Of a stretch of 64,000 nt of DNA, positions 39,501-51,460 are shown in pieces. Position numbers and translations under genes: made by a program. The notes under the pieces are model-generated. The model saw only the letters and a list, made by a program, of their open reading frames with translations. It searched no databases and was not told the origin of the DNA. The stretch is from Lycocorax pyrrhopterus obiensis (Eukaryota; Chordata; Aves; Passeriformes; Paradisaeidae), in contig JACSVZ010000004.1 in NCBI GenBank assembly GCA_014706295.1, positions 15,166,090 through 15,230,089 on the forward strand, written 5' to 3'. The stretch's first letter is position 1; the number at the start of each line of letters is the position of its first letter.

Positions 39501-41269
39501 TCAGCATCATCAGGGCTGTTGTGTCCGGTCTCTTCCAAAGGCACTGAGGGACAGGCAGTGGCACTGCAGTGGGGATGGGAGTGCAGGGGTAACATCATCC
39601 AAGCTCACCATGCTGGGCTCTCCCTGTTTTGTGGTGGTGTCAGCCCAGGCTGAAAGCTGGAACTGAAGCTGTAGCTGCAGCATCTTTGGTGTGAATGTGC
39701 AAGATTAATTAAAATCTCCACCAAATCACAGACCTGCCTGTGCTCAGACTATTACAATGCTACCCAGTCCTTATGTTCTGCTAAGTTCCTTACAGAATTT
39801 CAGTTTTCACATTGAATCCAGATCAAATAGTCCCATTTTTTGTCAGCTAGTTTCCTCACAGGCAACTGCTTGGACATATTTATCTTACTTTCCAATTATA
39901 AAATCCAGTTTATTCAGTATTTTACAGCTTGTTATTAATTCCATTTTAATGCAAGGAAACAAAACAAAGCTTAGAGGATGCATGTATTTTTAGGAAGGAC
40001 CATATGAGGATTTGCCTGGCTTGGTCAGTACTAAATATCGGCTGAATTTTCTATCTCTCTGCTCCTTCTATGGCAATATCAAAGCCAGTTATTTTAAATT
40101 CCAAGATGTGCTGAAGGTCACAAACACAACGTGTTTTTCCACCGTTCTCTATGGCAAGATATATTATAGAAGAAGAAAATTACTTTCTGTGCACCGATTT
40201 ATATTCTCCAGGGAGCACTGCTTGTAAGGCTGTGCAGACCTTTGGTCCATGCTTGAATCAGGAGGGGAGAGGGTGTTTTTTCCTCTAGACGATTAAGAAC
40301 AGAACACCGTTCTGAGCTTGCATGTTAAACTTGGATGCAGGATGGGTGGCATCAGGCTGTGTCCATCCTTGCTCACCTGGACACATTTGTGCAAACTTAG
40401 GGCCACTGGTCACTGCAAAAATCAGATTGCAAAGGATCGGTTATGAAGTCAGTTCCCACGTGTGTGTCTTTTTCTATCTGATCCAAACATTAAAGGCAAG
40501 TTCAACATCTTGTTTGTTAGCAAGATCTCCTAAATGGTCATACTTCAGTTCAGTTCATTATCTAGCAAAGTTAAATTTAACTTGTTAAATTAGATAGTAT
40601 TATTAAAGTGCTAAACATCACTGCCAAACAACAAGTTTACACCCATGGTTGCTTGCCTGCTTGTGGAAGCTATAGAGCATTAAAAAAACCCCTGCCTCTC
40701 ACACCCATGCAAATTCCAGAAGTTCTGAATAAAAAATCAGATATTTACATGTTTCCCCTGCTCAAGTCCCAGAAAAAGTCCTTTATGTGCTAATTGTCTG
40801 GAAATACTGAGAATTTACAGCACTTTCTTGAAGTAACAGCCATGGCAGCTCCCCAGTGCCTAATTATTCCTGTTGCTGATTTTCCCTGAATTCACTTTAA
40901 AAGAATATTTTTGCGTTCTTTTGTTACCAGATGCTCTAGTGGCTACAAATACCACCTCAAAGGAATAATCTACTAAGATGTTTTAATCCTACCAGTGGCA
41001 AGAAACAGAAGAAGAAGTTACTACTGCCTGTTCACTGGTGTGCAGGAGTCCTACACGCTCTGTGCAGGGTTTCTGTTGATAAATTTCTGGCTTTTTGCTG
41101 AAGAAGGGGTTAACTCAGGGGGTGACTCAGCCCAGTCCAAGCTTGTTACATCGCTCTGTGCCTGGAATATCTCAGGTTTTTGTCTCACAGTGTCTATTCT
41201 CATCACCCCATCTCCTTTCTGCAGTCTTTTGACCTCTGGGTATGTCATAATTCAGTGGGTTGCAGGTAA
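36565..41269. other. non-coding DNA, no gene recognised
   Basis: This is unique sequence. A small hairpin, GTTTGC-TAACTCA-GCAAAC, lies near 38038-38056. Open frames up to 133 codons (39146-39547) overlap others on the opposite strand and look random. No RNA gene or transposon is recognised. Confidence 0.55.
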
Positions 41270-41304
41270 TTAATTATAAATTACCTAGCTGCTTAATTAT
41301 AAAT
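41270..41304. promoter_or_regulatory. paired TAATTA homeodomain-type sites
   Basis: The 12-mer TTAATTATAAAT occurs twice, at 41270-41281 and 41293-41304, with starts 23 bp apart (about two helical turns). TAATTA is the core of many paired and Hox-class homeodomain sites. Such a spaced repeat could recruit two proteins to one face of the DNA. The assignment rests on motif shape only, and AT-rich DNA gives such words by chance. Confidence 0.25.
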
Positions 41305-42563
41305 GAGCTTGCACACGGATCAGATGGAGCCTAACCGTGACAAAGCCATAGCTCAGAGCTCCAGCTGTGCCCGGAATGCTGCCAGCACCCTGGGTCGCTC
41401 CAGCCTGCAGCTGGCCCAGGGCTGTCCCCACTCCCCTGCAATCCCTAATGAGGATACACCTTCCAGCACAAATTACCAACTTTTGGTCGAGGCAGAAAGC
41501 AGACAAGGAAGGACAAATTCTGTGTAAAAGCTTAGTAGAGAGAATCTGTTTTATCAGCATCTGAATTGCTCCGGTGCTGGATGTGAAAGGTGGGGGCTGA
41601 GTTAGTGCTCAGCATTAATCCAACACCATTCCTACCGAATGGGCAAAATTCTGCTCAGTGTTGAGTGTGTTTGGAAGCCCCACAAAAGCAGATGGAATCT
41701 CTAGAAACCTGAAGAGGGCAATGAAAGACATAGATCCCATGTCAGAAATGGTCCTGCAGGTCTAACATATCCTGAGAGTGAGTTCAGAGTAGAACTGTGA
41801 GGGAAAAGGAGCTGCAGGAAAAATTCAAATCAGTGCTGAGCATTTCTCTGTGAGAGATCTTTGCTTGGAAAAAACTCCCAGTGATTATTATCATATTCTC
41901 ATTTTTCCCACATTCGTATAAATGGCAAGGAGAATTCCCCTGGAGTACATTATTCAGATTAGCACTTCTCACTGCAAAGGGACACAATGTTAATTCAGTC
42001 TCTGTCCTGTCTTTATAATAAATAGCTAAAACACCATCAGACAAAAACAGCTTTGTTTTGGAAAATGATAGTTTTTAGAGCAGTTGTCTCACATAACTTT
42101 AATGCCTGTTTTTCGAAATTGCTCCTTATTTAAATGCCACTTATTATGAAGATAATTTTACAGCTTAATTTTTTTTTCTTGTGAGTCAGAAATATTTGCT
42201 TTAATTTTATTCAGGACAACTGGATGTGCTTAGTGCAGCATAACGAAGAAAAGTGTCCTACCTATATCAAGTCATGTATCTCCCTCCACTGAGGAGCCTT
42301 CCTGATTCTTGACAAGACACAACAGTTCCCAAAATCTCTTCTTTTCTGGGGATAAATAATGTAGAATTAGCTCATGTTTAGTTTGCCAGCAGCTCTAAGG
42401 TTCGAATGGCTCTATTTGCAATTAAGGCTTGCCCAGCCTCTCAGACATCTCAATTAGGGATCAGATCACTCATAGCTTGTGGCCCACGTGTTTTTTAGTG
42501 GGATCATTTTCCCAGCCAACATAGCCTTTTATTTGAATGCCTTATTTCAACACTTTTGACCAG
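41305..42563. other. non-coding DNA, no gene recognised
   Basis: A GC-richer patch lies at 41320-41450 and AT-rich unique DNA after it. No gene is recognised. The end of the stretch (CTTATTTCAACACTTTTG then ACCAG) is the possible splice acceptor of the next entry. Confidence 0.5.
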
Positions 42564-42729
42564 GTGCAACAGCTCTGATCCCAGGAATCAGTGCTCCCCT
42601 GCTAAACAGAGGGAAGGCAGGGATGTTACTGCGCGAACTTCCCGAGAAACCTTTCGGAAAGCTGATAAAGCCAATGCATTGGTGTGGAGGAACTGGCTCC
42701 TGCATTTCTCTCCACAAGGGTCTCTGAGG
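42564..42729 (+). other. exon-like segment C (best candidate unannotated exon)
   Basis: This 166-nt segment starts after a pyrimidine-rich acceptor ending in CAG|G and stops at AGG|GTAAGC, a good donor. One frame is open from end to end (entering in phase 1, leaving in phase 0), while the second frame I read is broken by stops. It carries several CpGs (GCGCGAACTTCCCGAG and TTTCGG) in CpG-poor DNA. The predicted peptide is hydrophilic, with two Cys near the start and Arg/Lys-rich phrases such as RETFRKADKANALVW. I do not recognise it, and no neighbouring exon is evident within the window. It could be an internal coding exon, a lncRNA exon or chance. Confidence 0.28.
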
Positions 42730-44322
42730 GTAAGCTCTGCTAATTAGAATTTGAATTAGAATTGTTCATCAGAATTTTTCTTTTGCTATCTTTCTTCATA
42801 AAGTATTCCCCAACCATGGAGAATGATGACTTAATAGATGTTAATAGATGGTATGGTCCTGTTATTTATGGGCATTATCAGTGCATGTTATTTTAAGTAC
42901 ACTACAGGGTATTACAGATGACTACAAATCACAATTAGAAATTGCCTGCTTTATTCTTTTACAGTAGGCAGTGATCTGCTACGATTTATTAAAATGTCTA
43001 TTAAATATCCTTACTCTTGCAAGCTGTTCTAAATGAGATTAGAATATTAAGTAACTAATGCAAAATTAAAGTGATTTGAATACATTCGTTCTTATGACAT
43101 CTTGTTATCATCTTCTCATACTTCTGATAAGATGCTTTTAAGTTCTGTATTTACTTGATTGCAGTTCCTCCCATGTTCCCACCTGAAAACTCAATCAGTT
43201 AATGCTTTTTCTATCATACAGGTTATTGATGAAAGCATTAAATAATGCCAGGCACTGTGCAATCAAAATTACTTCAATTATAGATATTAAAAGCTTTTAA
43301 TAGAATATTGATAATCCAGGGCAGCATTTTTCTGGGGGTTACATCAGTTAGTCTGTAATTTAGGACACTCTCAGCAGAAAATTTCAACCACAGTGCTGAG
43401 GAAGGAGCTGAGGATGGCAAATCCATGCAATCTCACCTTGATCCTCTGACACAGACACCTTGCAAAGCTGCTTCACAGCACCTTCAGTGCCCACATGGCC
43501 CTGCAGGAAAGGGCCTGGAGCTGGCAAGAATTGATGCTTTCAGAGCAGTGGTGATGTCCCCTGGACAGCTCAGCACGTCCCAAGGAACACAGACAGAGGA
43601 GAAGGACACAGCCACAACCACAAAGGGAAAACTGCCTACAAATCAGCTCATTCCCCTGCCCTCTTGGATGTAACCTCCACTGAAGTGTGTCCAAAATATG
43701 AATCATGGATTATGAATGATTTGGAATAACTTATAATTAATTTACAGCTTATCATTAGTAAGTGTATTTTCACAAGTACATACACATATCTACAGCGTAC
43801 ACATACAATTTTTCACTCTCCTTTTTCAAATCACATTTCCTGAACTGAAATCGTTGTCTCTGGTTTATTCTGTACCCTTCACACACCATTTTCAGAGTGG
43901 AATTCATGAAATACAAACTGTTCAGCAAAGCACTAAAACAATTTTTTCTCTGCAAACATTTGCTGTTGGAATTTAAACAAAAATCCTTTGGGTTCCACTG
44001 TGCTGAGAGACTTAATACCCTGTCATGCTTTTTCTTATATTTAAAAATTAATGACTTTGTGTTTGCAGTCAATTTTGCAGCAGGACATTCTTGCTTGCAA
44101 TTAATTCCTTGTAGTCTCTCTCAGCGATGCTCCTTGCCCTGATTCCTGATGATGATCCAATTCTAGACTCCACTGAGGCTTCCAGTAATCAAGAATGAGG
44201 AGGTTCTTTCATTTTTTTACAAGCTGATTTATTCACTCCTACTAAGCATTTGTTCCAGTTGCTGTCTCCCATCCTCTGATATATGTATTTCATACATACA
44301 TATAAAGATCTATATGTATACA

Positions 44323-44325
<3 letters not shown>
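42730..44325. other. AT-rich non-coding DNA
   Basis: This is rich in TAAT and ATTA words (42.98-43.10 and 43.71-43.76 kb). A 10-bp unit TTAATAGATG is duplicated in tandem at 42831-42850. No gene is recognised. Confidence 0.55.
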
Positions 44326-44374
<49 letters not shown>

Positions 44375-44380
44375 TATATG
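44326..44380. repeat. compound (AT)n-(AC)n microsatellite
   Basis: A near 39-bp (AT)n tract (44326-44364) runs directly into about five AC units and a short ATATAT. The AT part is self-complementary and can extrude as a cruciform. Tyr-Ile frames read across it are repeat products. Confidence 0.95.
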
Positions 44381-47300
44381 CTGCTAATTAAACGTTGCAA
44401 TATGGAATGACCTTCACAACAAGCTGTTTGAATACTGGGCTTCATTCCATTAGACTGAAATGAATCCAGACCCAGGAAAAAGGTACACACTTCACTTTGG
44501 GTAGTGTTATTTTGGCAGCTTCTTTGGCAAGTCTGTTTCTTGTCCTTGCCATGCTGGCTTCAAAGTAACAGAAGGAAAGGACATATCAATAAAGCAAGAA
44601 AATGAAAGTAATTTGGTCAAAGTGTAAAGACAACTAGTGTTAGAGAAAAGTAAATTATATGTCTTGCCTTGACTGAAGCCTAGTCATGCTGTGTAAATTA
44701 TGATTTCCCAACTCCCTTAATTTATTTCCAATTTTAGCCCACTGAGCTAGATTTCCCATTGCCTTTTCTGGTGTGGCAGGCTTAAACACTGTTGTTCAAA
44801 CTCGGGAGCGTCCTGCTTTGCCTTTGCTGCAATAACTACAGGAGATGCAAAGCTACTGACCCAAATTGGTTTTACGAACACGCTTTGTACCGGTGGGTAA
44901 CTGCGCTCTAGAAGACCTGCCAGCATGTGCCTAATTTCAAATCAGTCATATAAATAGAGTAAATGCTCAACTATTTCCCTTGGTAAAGAGGCAGTTAGAG
45001 GTTTTGTAGCAGTGGAAGGACCAGGGGATTGAAAGGCTGCTTGCAAAAAAAAAATAGATAAGCTTTTTCTCTTATGGCCAGTAATACTGAGAGAGAAACA
45101 GATTTCTTCATGCAGCGTGAGGAAAAGCTGTGTTTTACTGCAGGATTTAAGATGATAATTGGTAGACAGTAACTTTAATAAGAAAATATGCTGCCTAGAG
45201 TCAAAATCACATGCTGAAGGAAAGGCCATAAAGACATTACCTTGAAAAGCTGAAGAACAGCAGCATGAATACACAGAAGGAATGTGTCTGCACCTTCTTT
45301 AGTCTAAGCAAACTGCAGGGAAAGAAACAAATCCAGCTTCCCAGAATCAAGATCCAGGCCATCCTTGAATGATAAATCAGATTCCCAGACGCAATCTAGT
45401 GAAATCCCGATGCCACCAGTGGTGCCATGAACGGGGTGTGTGTGTGTGAAGGTGTACAAGGTCAGCCAGTTAGAAACTCCCTGAGGAATATCTTTCCCAT
45501 TGAAAATAAACCCAAGCAAAATGTTCTGCAGAGACAGGAGGATTCTGGCAGAATTTCTACGCCTCTATTTTTACCGACTTGACCCTTCCTTCAGAAACCT
45601 GTGAGGTGGGTTGCCTCAGGACACTGGAATTCCTAAAAACCAAATTTATGCCCTGTGGACTATGATCCACTTCCCTGAGTGACCTGCAGGCCATGGTCCT
45701 TGTTTTTGGAGGAAGGCTGTGGACAGGGACAGGGCAGTGCAGGACAGGGGACGGGAGGTGAGGCAGATGTGGATTGGGCAACACTGAGGGGTGGAGGACA
45801 AGGCCAGTGCCACTTGTCACATCAGTAACCACCGGAGGCAGTTTCAAGGTAGTTTTCAATCTTCCTGTCCAGCCAGTTGGCAACTGACTCTGTCAATATC
45901 ATTTTAGGATTTGCTGAGGAAGGATGAGTACCAAGTCACCAAAACATAAATATAAACGTATTGCGTGTAATCAGAACAAATTTTAGGAAAAGTGCTATGC
46001 TTATCCTTTTTGTTCTCCTTCCAAGACCAGAATTTTAAAGGTCTAATTTGGGTAGTAAACTTGTAAAGAAATTGGATACGCTGAAAAACTACTTTCAGAA
46101 GGTTAATTTTAAAATAAGTATTTTTAGTTCTTTGAAGATTGGTGGGAACACAAAATAGGAGAAGTTAGTCACATCACCACCATTTTCTAACTCGCTATTT
46201 CCTTGGCAGTCTTTTTAAAGTTTATTTACAGTTCATAAACTGATTTGAAACATCTCTGTTACATTCATGAAGATGTTCATAGCTTTCTGACATTTCCTGA
46301 CAACAAGCTCTTTAAAAGTGATCATGAGCATTTTTCTAAAGTTAAATTATCCTGACCTGCAATAAAATGCCTAAAAAATGAGTGCAGCCTATCCTGGGAA
46401 ACAGTTAACATTCCAATCTGCATTGCTACCAAGGCTTCAGCATTTTGTGAACACTTGAGGGAGGGAAAGACACTATCAATTACTGATTTAAAAATCATAG
46501 TTATTCGGAACGTGGAAGACTGTGGATCTCTTAAAGGCTGTTGATACCAGCAATAAACTTTGCAGTTGTCTGCCCCCTGATGCTCAAAAATTCAAGAGAA
46601 ATGTTAGCATCCTCTCCCTTCAAACACTACTTTTTGAAATTAGTTTTCTGAAGGATATAATTTCTGTATGTTTGCTGCCTAGCCTGACCCTGGAAAGGCA
46701 ATTCTTTCTTGGGGAGCAGAGACAGACTTCACTGTCAGTGGACTCAGAACAGCATGGGTAATTTAATTTAATTGGTTTTGGGGTTTTTTTCCAACAGTAT
46801 ATATGAAAAGATTGAAAAGTCCAACTGAACCTTTCTCCAAATACTGTCATTTTCAGGGAGCATTTGCACTTCACTTTTTATTTGCCTGAGTGATAAAACA
46901 CTGGCACACGTGCAAAACAGAAATATAAAAGCTCGGCCAGTACTTCTTCTGAATAGCAATGGCCAGAGCATCCTTTTGCAAGGTATTTACAAATGCAAGA
47001 TCTGTATTAAAAAAAAAAAAGTTGTATGTGATAACTTCTTGATACATTAGAAGAGTTATTTTTTGTTTAATAAACACAGTCTCTTCCAGAGGAAAACAAA
47101 TATATTTTTAAGTGTCTTTTGCATCGACTACGAATAAACTCTCTTGTCCCTTGTTACTGTCAAGGGCCATATATCCTCTCCTTCTTCATGTGGATTTGTT
47201 TTTTTCCAGGCATAAGAAATAACTTTTGGGAGACTCGGTTTTCAAACCTCGGTTCTGATTCATGAGGGGTTGTACGAAGCTGATGCTGGAAGAGCTGTGA

Positions 47301-50300
47301 AAGAGCTCACCCACAGACCCGTGAGTACCTTGGCTGCTGGAAAGGGAACGGTCCATAACAGCTGGCCAGAGTCCAGCAGTTCTGGTAATTGCTTCAGAGA
47401 GGCGCTTTATCACTGGGAGTTCAGACTAGTTACTTCTCCTTGCAGCTGATGGAGAAATTCCACTCAGGTGTAAACTGGCAGGGAGGAAGATGCAGACAAT
47501 GGGTTTGTGGGTGAGTACAAAAAAAGCTGCTGGAGAAGTAAGATCCTTGCAGGGTAAAAGCCTCTGGAGAATAGTGCAATAGCAATTTTTACTACAGCTC
47601 TGCCTAAGTAACCCTCCCTGCTCTCTGCTCTCTCAGTCAGTGCACCAGCAAGTTCATGGTCCTTCTGTGCAAGGACTAGTATTGGCTGAGGAGAATGAGA
47701 AGGTCAGGCTTGTAGTATATGTTTTAGGAGAACATGCACCTACAGCTGAATTTGATCTTAGCAGGATAAGACAGTTTAATAGGCTTCTCCTAACTTTAAT
47801 ACATGCTGGAAAATCCAGTTGACCCTGGGGGTGCCACTGAATAGGTTTACTACATCTTGAAGCTAACTTTCTGGAACATTTAAATTTGGAAAAGCTGAGA
47901 CTGAGACGAATTCATAGCAAGGCTGGCTATATTTAATCCTAAAGCCTCAGGAAAATGTCAAAGATGGCATTGCAGTAGGAAATCCTATTTTTCTCAAAAA
48001 CTGTATGTGGCCTAAACAGACACATTGTTTTCTTCTGGAACACCAGATGCTGTGGAAAATGTCAGTTTAGAAGACAGACCTTTCAGGCTGCTAATACAGC
48101 ATTTATACAGATTCATGAGCCTGTAAAATGGACCATTACACATTGTACAAAAATCCATACCATCTTCTTAGCTTAATATAGTACTGAAAGAAGTATTTCC
48201 AAGATTTCACTGGAGGAACAGATTGGAGATCATGACAAAGAATGAGCATGTAGTGTAATTTATAGCTTGCCTGAATTAGACTTCTCATGTCTGATCTACA
48301 GTTAAAACTGGAAACAGTAGGCTTAAGTTGGCTTCGTCAGCTAATGAAGAACTTATATGAGGAGAGTGGCTGTTCATTTAGCCTGGCTGTGTGCTGCGAT
48401 CCGGTCCCTGCAGCTGTTTCCTGATCTTGTTGATGTGTTTAAAGAACACACATTTGGTACTACATGCTTCTGGAGGTGGTGTATCTTCACACTTCCTGCG
48501 GAGACTTAGCACTATACTTTGCAGAGTAGTAGAAACAAAAGCCTGGAACATAAACAATCAAAATTCTTCTGGGAGAGGGATCTTAACTGAAAGCAAAGTC
48601 TCAAAGTTCAGCCCCACAAAGGGGCTCACGGCCAGTTCAGCTGTAGCTCAAAATTAACATCTGAAGAACGTGTGTAAGATGTTGAGCAGTTTGCCAGGGT
48701 AAATATTTACGTATTTTGAAATATAAAATAGAATAAGGGTCATAGTAACAGACAAAACAATCCAACAAGTAACATTTACATTCAAGATTCACGTATGGAT
48801 GTGGAATTTTATACAGGACACCAAGACAGCCCCCCACTAACATTAGTAGTAAAATAAGGTATTGGACATTTGACTCGAATGACAGATTAACACCATACGT
48901 ATTTATATAAAACCTGTTTGTTAATTGAATGCACCCTAAAACAGAATGACCACCTGATTCTCCATTAGGAGTACTGTCTTGCTTCTTCAACTAGAGAGCC
49001 ATGGCAGCCTTTTGGTGTTTCCACAAGCTGCAAGCCCCTGGGAACCCGTGAAGGATGATTTGGTTTGCAGACAGCCTTGTGCCCTGTGCCGATGGATCTG
49101 AAGGGCTGTGGGTACCTGGAGCAGCCTCCTCTGGCTCTGAGGGCAGTTAATGCTCAGGGTCAAGTGTGACAGGGATGCAGGGGACACGAGTGTGGGGGAA
49201 ACAACAGCTGCAAGGAGGAAAAAAAAAAAAAAAAGAAGGAAACAGCAAAATCCAGTCTGGAAAGATGTATGAGGACATATGGAATGGCAGAGATGTAGTA
49301 CAACAGGAGGATAGTGCAAATCAAGGCAGCGTGGTGTAGAGGCAGATGGGGGACAGAAGTGTGTGCACAGAAAGCTTGGAGAGGGATGTGACTTGGGCAG
49401 CAGCTTCTCCCAGCTCAAGTGGAAGTTACAGGGAAGGAGGGAGCACTGGAGTGGCACTTTGCCTAGTTTTTCTCTGAAAGGCATTGCCAACAGTAGATGG
49501 GAAAACAATTATAAATTTTCAATAAAGAAAAAAGGCAATTCAGGAGTCATGAGCTGAAATGGCTTAAACTTGTGGGGTTTGTAAAGCTTTAACACCATTG
49601 CAGGGGTCTCGTGTGTGGAAGGGAAAACTCAGCTCTGCACCCAGACACTTCAACACCCAGCTCTTATGAAGAGTGGAAAGGATGGCTGTCAGGGCAAGGT
49701 TTCATTTTTTAGAGGATTAGATTGCTTCTACCTAGCACTAACCTTCAGATTCCCAACATTCAATCAGTATTCAAAACACAGTGGCATCTCTCTTTTTCCT
49801 GAAAGCAGTGGTAGAAGGTAGTGGTACTTTTAAGCTCTCTAATTGTACGAATAATTTTCAGTTGCATCAGTACAGGGGGAGGATATGTGTAAAGAAGTTA
49901 AAGGGTTCACCAAGATGAGATATTTCACTTAAAAGTTTTATCTTTGAAAGAGGCTTTTACAAAACGCTGTTACCATCACATTGCTTATCTTGCTTTATTG
50001 CTGACCCATGACACTGAAAGGGGAAGGCTACTTTTCTTATTTTGGGTGTATGCTGCACTTGTTTTTTCTGCACTGTTAAATCCACAGCCTTCAGGATCTC
50101 TAGAAACCCTTTCTGGATGCCCACGCAGAATGGTGACTCTTTGAACAATTTTTTTTTTGTCAAGCTGTCTGCAACTCCCTTTAACAGAGTATTCAGAAAT
50201 TACTTCTACATTTGTGCAATAAGGACCATGCAGAAAGTTAAGTGCAAAATGTAATGAGCATGAGGGTACAGCGGGGGCAACATTTGTGCCTGCTCTCGCC

Positions 50301-51429
50301 ACACTGCACTTATGTGTGAGAATTATGTCAAAAAAGATGTAAATTGAAGTGCCTGCCAGATACAGGAATGATTTATGCCTGATATATAATGGGAAGAAAT
50401 GCAGATATGGAAAACTTTTCCACCAGGACTCAGTTTGCTGGGGATCTAGCCAGCAAAACTTCTTCCAATCCAAGGAAATCTAATGGACAAGCCAGACATA
50501 AGATCAATAGATATCACATCAGTAAAACAGTATCATCAGTGCCTGGGATTTCTGGACTGCCCATCATGGAGAAGACTAAACGTGGTGTTATAGCAAGGAT
50601 GTCAGAAGAGACAAAAAGAAATTCTGTGTAATTTTGGTCCAAAATGGACAGCCGTGGATCTTGTTCTCCCGCAACTTGAAGGTCACCAACACTGCAAATT
50701 TAATTTTTTGACCACAGATCCTATTTCTTACCACGCTCATTAAAGCCTTTTTTCCCGCGTTTCTGTGAAGAGTGCAGGAAATGATTGGTGCCTCTTCCAT
50801 GCTGCTGCTGCTGGGGAGTGGCATTTCCATGATACAGGACAACATGGAGAAATCTGCTAGGGAAACAAGATGTTTCCATGTGAGGTTTTATTTTAAAATC
50901 TGGGTTTTTTGAGAAAATCTGGGGTTCACAGCCTGTACCTATGAAGGGAGTAAGTATCTTTTGCAAGGCTTTCAAAAAGCTCAGTCTTGTTGACAGTGCA
51001 GCAGCTATTGTTTCAAAAGTTGGTCTCCAAGGCAGTACCACCCAAAAGCCACAGTAATTCCCTTGGAATAGGGTTGAGATCAGCATTTGCGTTCATGTGT
51101 TGGACCTACTCGCGCAACTTTCTGGAAGGCAACATACTTTTGTGGCCATGGCTCCCCAGAAAAATCAGCTAAAATAATGAACTGTCTACCCAAGGGAGGG
51201 TCCAAAAGTGCAGGAGACAAAACTGCCCTGGGAAATAAATTTGGATTATGCCACTTATTTTAAAATACATCAAAGTGATCCCGGTTCTCACCATTTTCAA
51301 ACCTCATTTGAATTAGCATTTCCTTAAAAATGCATCTTCATCTACAGCCTTATACACTGCTATAAGTTTTTTTAAAGTGCTCAAGCAGTTTCTTCTCTAC
51401 AGGTTGGAAGATTGGAGAGATTGTACATG
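44381..51429. other. long non-coding stretch, no gene recognised
   Basis: This is mostly unique AT-rich DNA. It includes a short (GT)n at 45435-45448, an A-run at 47009-47020 and an A-rich run of about 16 at 49219-49235. The longest open frames (173 codons at 48987-49508 minus, which reads through the A-run as Phe, and 162 codons at 49985-50473 minus) show no known domain and are probably chance. Confidence 0.55.
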
Positions 51430-51460
51430 ATTGGATTGGATTGGATTGGATTGGATTGGA
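51430..51460. repeat. (ATTGG)n pentanucleotide repeat
   Basis: Six perfect ATTGG units, with degenerate relatives just before (AGATTGGAGAGATTG) and after (GGGATTGGAGAG). This suggests local slippage from a GATTGG-rich seed. Confidence 0.95.

Noticed and set aside
44189..44490. Frames with Tyr-Ile repeats
   Set aside because: They read through the AT microsatellite.
48987..49508. 173-codon minus-strand frame, the longest in the window
   Set aside because: It passes through an A-rich run as poly-Phe, has no domain and is of chance length.
49985..50473. 162-codon minus-strand frame
   Set aside because: The composition is random-looking, no motif or splice context is seen, and frames on the other strand overlap it.
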